A DNA stretch of 64,000 nucleotides from Aquatica leii (lineage: Eukaryota; Arthropoda; Insecta; Coleoptera; Lampyridae), in assembly GCA_035610365.1 (NCBI GenBank), contig CM069436.1, forward strand, positions 60,217,505 to 60,281,504. Reading direction: 5' to 3'. Shown piece by piece: positions 57,903 to 64,000 of this stretch (position 1 is its first letter; the number at the start of each line of letters is the position of its first letter). The position numbers and the translations under genes are program-made. A model generated the notes under the pieces. The model had not been told where the DNA came from. It was given only the letters and a program-made list of their open reading frames with translations, and ran no database searches.

Positions 57903-58640
57903 CTTTATTGTGAAAGATAAACAAAATTTCACAAATGGAATAGGAGTTCGCTTAGTAGCGATCTTCCACCCTTCCAGTAATCACTGTGACATGCAGATAA
58001 TAAATAGACAAATAAAGATATTTTCTTACTTCTTACATCCTATAGATAATTTTAATATAGTTACTGTGTACCCTAATCAAACATATTGACTTTAGTAGTC
58101 GTACAGTAAACAAGTAACTAAATTCAAATTATTTGCAATTGTACCTTTTACTTACACAATAAATGTAATATACAATTTATTAACAACTGTTTGTCAAGAT
58201 GTTATGTAACTATAATTTAATAATTATTCTGTTAATAGACATAGTACAAAAAGAAAGAAAATAAAAAAAAACACTCAGAAAAACAATTAACTTATAAATA
58301 CATTGTTTGGGATTATAATTAAAGCGTAATAGCTTATTTATTTATAGTTTTTATTTTGAATTGTACGTTCAAAACACCTATCCAGTATAGCTTTTTTAAA
58401 ATCATTTAATGGATAAGCCAAATAATTAGAAATTTCGTTAAGCGTGGATACCATCATGTATAAAAAACTACCTCTAAACTTGTTTGTTCTGAATTTAGGT
58501 ATCGTGAAGCTATCTACACGCAAGTTAATAGTATGATAATTATGACAAGATGCGAATTCCGTTTGCACAAGAAATTGTACAATGAATGGTATAAGAAACT
58601 TTATCGTGTCACACGGGCTTAAGCGATGTTTCTATCTAAA
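57856..58640 (-). mobile_element. Non-LTR retrotransposon (LINE) 3' end
   Basis: On the minus strand 58568-58338 ends with FTIPKFRTNKFRGSFLYMMV followed by LNDFKKAIL and a stop. This resembles the very C terminus of Jockey/CR1-type reverse transcriptases (RTNKFxxSFLYxxxxxxN...FKKxL). About 440 bases of untranslated sequence follow, then AATAAA and the (ATT)n tract. A coding end, polyadenylation signal and microsatellite tail in that order are typical of 5'-truncated LINE copies. The clade is not resolved. Confidence 0.65.
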
Positions 58641-59940
58641 ATGCGAACTTCATTACCTTATCAGAATTAGTAAACTCTATATCATTTGAAGCTCTTATAT
58701 ACGATCTTTTAAGTATGAAGACGAATAAAGAATCCAGAAATGTGAATCGTCAAATAATTAATTTTCATTGGCATTAATTATAACTTCACACTAGAAATAA
58801 GATTAGAGCCCACGTTTTGTCGTTTTATGTCAAATTTAGTGTTTAAAAAACAGTTTAAATTTGTAACAAAAACAGTAATTAGAAATAAAATATGTTAACG
58901 TTTAAAGAGTTAGAAGCAAAGAGTTTTTATAAAAGTAATTTAAAATTTTAAAACATTGTAACAATAATAATAAATATTAATTTAAGCTGAGAACGACGTA
59001 ACAAAGCATTTTAATAATATCTATAAAACTTTTCGAAAAATTATTTCTACTTTAAACTAATCACTTGTCAGAAGTCAATTAAAAAACTGCAAAACTATTT
59101 TTTTGCGCAACGGTAAGGTATGTGTGTACAGTACGCTCAGCTGCATTCACTAATTCTAATTAGCGTATCTGATGATACACATTTCAGTAAAATATCAAAA
59201 CTTTTAAGTTTATAGCCAACCGTACAACTAATGGCAAATTAGATTATCTTCACACCATCAGACGCGACTAATTAAGTTCTGAAATATGTTATTTTAGGAC
59301 AGGAAACATTTAAATAAAGCACCTATTCATTAGGGTTATTTCAAAGGTTATGCTCTCAGTGCGTAGCGACGCTCTTTGAAGCGCCGCCGTTAGCGGAACT
59401 AAAGTAAAACACATGACGATCAACAAGACGGTCATTGTTTAAACAATTGACGTTTGTGGCGGGTAATTTGCGAGTATTTTTGACGTTGTGCGGTCTGACT
59501 AGTCTGGAACTAACGTAACTAAATGTTCTACACATGTGTGACTAAAATCATGTTTGTAACAGATACGCTAATGTCTGTTTTTAGATAGCGAGATGCATTC
59601 TTAATTATGTCACGCCTATTATTTTGTTAATGATTTTAATTAATTAACATAATTAGTTTTGCACGTTTAAAACTATTTGAAAATGATCTTTTTTTAATTA
59701 TTGCTTTTATTAACAATACGAAACAATAAGTCAAACGACAAGTTGTAAATCGGCCGTTTATTTTTACTTATCAAGAATTTGAACTCTACTGCATACTTAA
59801 TTATTATATCAACCAAACTAGTAAATTAAAACAAGATTTATGAGATAGTTTTTCTGATAGATATATTTTCCGTAATTTGTTTGAGATCAACAATATTTAA
59901 AATGTACATATTTGGAATGAAAATGTTTTCTAGTTTATAT
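58641..59940. other. AT-rich region without recognised gene
   Basis: No coding frame or named repeat recognised. A GC-richer patch at 59370-59480 was not identified. Confidence 0.45.
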
Positions 59941-60876
59941 AGGGTGTCCCACTTTAGCGTACTTCCTCGATAGCTTCCTTATTAATAAAAATATCGAAAA
60001 ATTATTTTAAAATAAATTTTATCCCATGAACCCAACCTTATTTTTTCAAATAAAATGATACAATTTTTATTGCATTTTTGGATTTCTCAGTAAAAATAAA
60101 GGTCAGTTTAATAAGCTTTCTTTATACTTAAAACCGTTGGTTTTTGAGATAATCCTAAAAGACTGCTTTTGCAGCGTTTTACGCCATTTTGAATATCTTG
60201 TGAATGATTGCACTTAGAACAATGCAGTTTAGACCATTTGATTTGAGAAGAAACGAATTACGATTATAACTCTTTACACAAAACCTTTCGTTAAAAAATC
60301 ATTAAAATTTTTAATTGTCAAAAAAATGTTTTTTGAACGTCAATAATTTTTTTTTTCCTTAAATAGAAGTATGTATTTTTTCTTGTTTATGAAACGCAAT
60401 GTTTAATTTTCTTTCTTTTGATATCAATTTATTGCCACTTATTTCCAGCGGTTTTTGAGATAATTAGAGATTTTGAAAATTTCTGTGAATACGCTATAAT
60501 CTTGCATGCCTTGGATAACAGTTTGCTTGTTTCAAAATCACAAAGATGGCTTTAAGTTTAATCGAAATGATAGACATGGTCTTCGTTCTTTGAGAGTGTA
60601 ATAGAAATCCTGATTATCTCGAAAACCAACGGTTTTAAGTATAAAGAAGGCTTATTAAACTAACCTTTATTTTTATTAAAAAATCCAAAAATTTAATAAA
60701 AATTGTATCATTTTATTTGAAAAAATAAAGTTGGGTCCAGATATGTCCCAGCAGATATGGGACACTTCGTATAACTGAAAATAATTTTAGAAGATGGAGA
60801 ATTTGATTTGATAAAACTTATTTTAAGATAAATTTTCGATATTTTTATTAATAAGGGAGCTATCGAAGACGTACGC
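59941..60876. mobile_element. Long inverted-repeat MITE
   Basis: The left end AGGGTGTCCCACTTTAGCGT and following ~200 bp recur inverted on the right, for example AACCGTTGGTTTTTGAGATAA (60132) against TTATCTCGAAAACCAACGG (60613), and CGATAGCTTCCTTATTAATA against TATTAATAAGGGAGCTATCG. The right arm carries an extra ~75-bp insertion (about 60740-60815), and its last bases have lost the GGGTGTCCC end. The central part has no reading frame. Confidence 0.85.
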
Positions 60877-60879
60877 TTG

Positions 60880-61725
60880 GTATTATAAAGTTTTAAAATA
60901 TTAGCTAAACTCCAAATGCGTTATCATTATTTTTAAATTTTCAGATATCACAAAATTTATTAGATGAAAATTCTGTAAAATTTGCTTAAAAAGCAAAGTA
61001 GAATAAAAACAATTGCTTACACAAGATTGAGTTGACTACTGAAATACTAAGTAAGTATACCAATAAAAAAATGTTTACTATAGAGGAAGAATAAAACAGA
61101 TATTAAAAAATGTTATAGTTTTAACTATCATCAAAACAGACTGAAAACGGTAGAGATATTAAATAGGCCAAGTCAAATCATCTTACCTGCATACGTGTTA
61201 CTTGTTTTGGCCTATTGTACTCTTTGTACACTTTAGTTTATCAAACTTTACACGAAATGTATCAAAATAAAAAATGCATAGCTAGTAGAAATCTTGAGAT
61301 TATTCTCAAACAACGTGACCCTGTAGTATAATAACGCAGTAAATATCTCTTAAAAAAGTAAACAAAGAGATCACGTGGCTTGTAAATAATCTCGATCACC
61401 CGTTACTATGTATTTAAATAAAATTTATTTAAATAAAATTTAAATTTTAAAGTGACATCAGCCGCTACACTACAATACTTGAAAGATTTTTTGAATGTTC
61501 ATCATACTTGTGTAAACGCTATAAAAGGGTTAGGCATCAACGACTTGTGTGTGTAACTGAATATGGGCTCATAAATATACTCATCAATCACGGTTCACAA
61601 ATTATCGAATCTTTAGTAAGGTTACTTACCTTAAAACCGCAATTACTTTGTACATAGCTGTCAGGAATCGGTAAACCAACAGTAAAGTCTCAGGGTATCT
61701 TAAATTGCTGTCTTCGTTAAAATCG
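60880..61725. other. AT-rich region without recognised gene
   Basis: Nothing recognised. Confidence 0.4.
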
Positions 61726-61769
61726 CAAAACTCAAACAAGCAATCGAAATCTAACTTGTTTGAGTTTTG
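61726..61769. repeat. Perfect 15-bp inverted repeat beside a hammerhead-like motif
   Basis: CAAAACTCAAACAAG (61726-61740) and its exact complement (61755-61769) around a 14-base loop, 16 bases upstream of the CTGATGA motif. Confidence 0.85.
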
Positions 61770-61785
61770 TGATTTATCTCACGCC

Positions 61786-61817
61786 CTGATGAAGCCCTTT
61801 ACGAAAGTGGGCGAAAC
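61786..61817 (+). other. CTGATGA-hairpin-GAAAC motif, degenerate hammerhead-like
   Basis: CTGATGA (61786) and GAAAC (61813) flank a hairpin closed by GCCC/GGGC. The base after CTGATGA is unpaired and no clean cleavage triplet or stem I follows GAAACGTTGGC. Similar motifs are known in Penelope-like elements of animals; none of their coding sequence is seen here. Confidence 0.5.
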
Positions 61818-62009
61818 GTTGGCAGCTTCGGTTGCAAATATGACACGGTCCAAACCCGGAAGACATTCTAATGTTAGTACCCGTTGTTTTTTCTATGAAA
61901 GTTCTACTTCAACACTTGTGATTAGGTCAAGTTGGTTGAACCGATTTGATTTCACCGGTATCGGCACTAAAAAAATGATTATTGTTTACACAAAACGTGT
62001 CCCTTCTTG

Positions 62010-62540
62010 CTTCAGTTAAAATCTTTTCCACATCTCTTTGTACTTTCACAGAAAGCAACTCTAATTAGGCTTGCGAGATTTTGTGATGCTTCAGAAAAAG
62101 TTATTCTGCTGGTCTGTACTTATACATTCAATCAAACAAAACAAATTTTTCTCATTTTTGGAAGGCAAAAACCAAAGTGGCCCATACCACTCAAGAACAT
62201 GTCTATTCCTCGTTTAAAGTTCAGCGCCGCAGTGTTATTAGCTAACTTAATCGAATCAGTAGTGAATGTTTCCTTGACATTTTCTATTGATTTTGTCCAT
62301 TTATTTTTAGATTCAGAATATGGTTTTATCTTGGATTATGACTCCGCCACATCTTTTGAAAACCTTTGTGTGTAACAGGATTGTTACGATAACAAAAAAC
62401 TATATTTGGCCTTACATTAAATTAGAAAATAATCCTGCTGACTTTCCTTCAGGAGGATAACTGTATCTGAATTTGTCAATCCAGATATCACAATATTTTG
62501 GTTTAATGGTCCATTTTTGAACAAAAAAGTTTTAAAATGA
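62010..62540 (+). pseudogene. pol: BEL/Pao pol fragment (RNase H region)
   Basis: The plus strand encodes RLARFCDASEKVILLVCTYT, then NMSIPRLKFSAAVLLANLIE and DFVHLFLDSEYGFILDYDS, the order FCDASExAY, SIPRLELxAAxLLAxL, SDSxxVLxWI of Pao-type RNase H. After a stop it continues NYIWPYIKLENNPADFPSGG, matching the WRHIxSxxNPADxxSRG block. Stops and a shift show it is dead. The rest of the element, including RT and integrase, was not found; sequence to 62908 is featureless. Confidence 0.85.
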
Positions 62541-62908
62541 CCACCTTTTTGTCAAATGGATAATAGTCATTCTTCTTCGATTACGTCGTGTTTTTGTTTG
62601 GATAAGACTTTTCATTCACAACTCACATCTTTGAAATGGCGTACGTATTTCTAGGTTATTATCCGTAGCAGAATTAGTAATTTCTACATTATGTCTTACA
62701 AAAGTTTGGTAAAGTTATTATGTTCATTCTTAAATAAAACAAATCCAAAATAAAACAAATTCAAGTAGCAACCTAGCATCGTTATCTCCTTTTATTGATT
62801 ATTTAGTTTTCCTCGCGGTAAACGGAATATTGCGTTACTCCGCTTTACATGAAGCATCTAAGCACCCGTTATTGCTACCTAAAAATACTGATCTCTTAAA
62901 ATAAATAC
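62541..62908. other. Noncoding stretch between BEL/Pao relic and solo LTR
   Basis: Nothing recognised. Confidence 0.4.
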
Positions 62909-63379
62909 TGAAACGTTCAAGAAATTATTTGCAAATGCAAGAGCCTTCTAGAAGCTGTTATCCATCTTCTAGAAGATATACCGAAAAATAGGGAACGCTT
63001 GAGATGGATTTCCGTATGTGTATATATACCGACGAGACAGATCGTAAGTCAGTTATTGCTGGAATGCGAATACAGCGGTGTTAAGATGATTATTAAAGTG
63101 GAAATAAAGAAGTCGTTAGCACGCGTGTGTCTACATAAATATACCGAGAATAATCGTGTACGTGATTTTTAGTGTAAACAAGTGTGAAGCTATCCGAGGA
63201 CGTTATCTTATCTTAAGTGATAGTGTTATACAACGGTTATACATAAATTAGTGTGTTTTCATTAAATATTATTAGATTTAATTAGTTCGATTAGTTTAAA
63301 AGTGTACATATTTCTAAAATAAGTAAACGTATTTTTAGTCGTTTAAATAAATTAGTTTTTAGTAATAAAATACGTAACA
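62909..63379 (+). mobile_element. Solo LTR of the TGAAACGTTC family, copy B
   Basis: 471 bp from TGAAACGTTCAAGAAATTA to TACGTAACA, flanked by ATAC on both sides (62905-62908 and 63380-63383). Very similar to copy A, including TTCTAGAAG, GTGTATATATACCGACGAGA and GGACGTTATCTTATCTTAAG. Confidence 0.92.
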
Positions 63380-63598
63380 ATACGTTATTATCATCATCTG
63401 TTATTATATTCTGGTCCTAACACTGTTCAAACTCTTATTAGAACAATATTCTGGATTTTATCGCTCCGCGGTTTGCTTCATAAATGCATACGAGAATGTC
63501 TTACCTGTTACAAAAAAAACAAAGACAATTGTAATTTTAAATAATTTAATGCCTTTCCCATATACGTAACTGTTTTTTATTTATTAGTTATTGGCGGC

Positions 63599-63628
63599 GA
63601 CATGTTTCGACCTAACGGTCATCATCAG
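63599..63628 (-). other. CTGATGA-hairpin-GAAAC motif, hammerhead-like
   Basis: The minus strand reads CTGATGATGACC, GTTA, GGTCGAAACATGTC. The stem is GACC/GGTC; ACATGTC after GAAA could form the short stem III and the GTC cleavage triplet, and GGC before CTGATGA pairs with GCC after it. One unpaired base between CTGATGA and the stem departs from the hammerhead consensus. Confidence 0.5.
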
Positions 63629-63639
63629 GCCTCTAAAAT

Positions 63640-64000
63640 TATCAATTAAAGTAAAATCACAACCTTCAAATTCATAATAAACTTACAATTAATAAATAAA
63701 TTAATAAATTAAAATTAAACAGTTTCTGTCAAAATGACATATAAATTAAACAAAATGACAATATAAATTAATCGCGAAAGGTATATAAAATAATAAATTG
63801 ACAAGAAAATTAAATAAATATAAAAATAATTTAAATAAAAACAAAAATATTATTTAAGAAAAAGATAATAATTTTCAAAATTAACAACTTCATTTAAACA
63901 TTCATCTGGGTCTGAGTTTTTATGTTTAACAATTTCTTTTATCTCCAAAATTTAATTTTAAACTTTTATTGCAAATATGAAGAATTTTGTAGTTACTTTT
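63640..64000. other. Very AT-rich end of window
   Basis: Short irregular repeats of TAAATTAA and AAATGACATATAAATT; no gene. Confidence 0.5.

Noticed and set aside
57683..57913. Open frame ending in a run of asparagines
   Set aside because: The Asn run is translation of the (TAA)n microsatellite; the upstream part has no domain.

Overview
The window looks like intergenic, repeat-dense DNA from an arthropod, most likely an insect. It is strongly AT-rich, has short GT-AG introns, and everything recognisable is a transposable element: Ty3/gypsy and BEL/Pao LTR elements, a Foldback/NOF-like Mutator element, PIF/Harbinger, mariner, Tc1, Helitron, a LINE 3' end and MITEs. I found no convincing host gene, tRNA or rRNA. 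The species cannot be named from this sequence.

Layout. 1-2.4 kb is AT-rich with no gene. 2.6-7.4 kb is a decayed Ty3/gypsy element on the minus strand (gag, protease, RT, RNase H, integrase, with a tRNA-Lys-type primer site). 7.6-10.2 kb is a broken PIF/Harbinger element with two convergent genes, a Myb/SANT-like protein and a transposase; a solo LTR with a 4-bp target duplication splits the Myb-like gene. 10.2-18.9 kb is mostly empty, with a hairpin, an LTR-like promoter near 17.0 kb and one unidentified reading frame at 17.5 kb.

18.9-37.4 kb is a nested cluster. An old gypsy element (minus strand) is interrupted in its gag by a young, complete but non-autonomous gypsy relative (20070-26626, two 1321-bp LTRs, 4-bp TSD). 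The young copy lacks protease, RT, RNase H and the integrase core, but has one open 450-codon frame joining Gag to the integrase zinc-binding region. In the LTR-like region of the old element sits a 9301-bp Foldback element (28105-37405): long terminal inverted repeats made of ~148-bp modules, a 9-bp TSD, and a five-exon Mutator-type transposase gene whose last exon encodes a ubiquitin-specific-protease-like (C19) domain. Within its noncoding part is a 440-bp palindrome carrying two divergently oriented type I hammerhead ribozymes. A relative at 43.0-43.4 kb has a 340-bp period, as expected of a retrozyme-like repeat, with a mutated ribozyme.

37.4-64 kb holds scattered relics: a second gypsy lineage (44.2-46.1 kb), more solo LTRs of one family (46.4, 49.7 and 62.9 kb), a Helitron helicase relic (52.3-56.0 kb) split by a mariner and by an inverted-repeat element, a Tc1-like transposase relic (56.4-57.1 kb), a LINE 3' end closed by a trinucleotide tail (57.9-58.6 kb), an inverted-repeat MITE (59.9-60.9 kb), and a BEL/Pao RNase H fragment (62.0-62.5 kb). 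Three CTGATGA-hairpin-GAAAC motifs (39.9, 61.8 and 63.6 kb) resemble degenerate hammerheads. All assignments come from reading the sequence by eye; no database or structure search was run.
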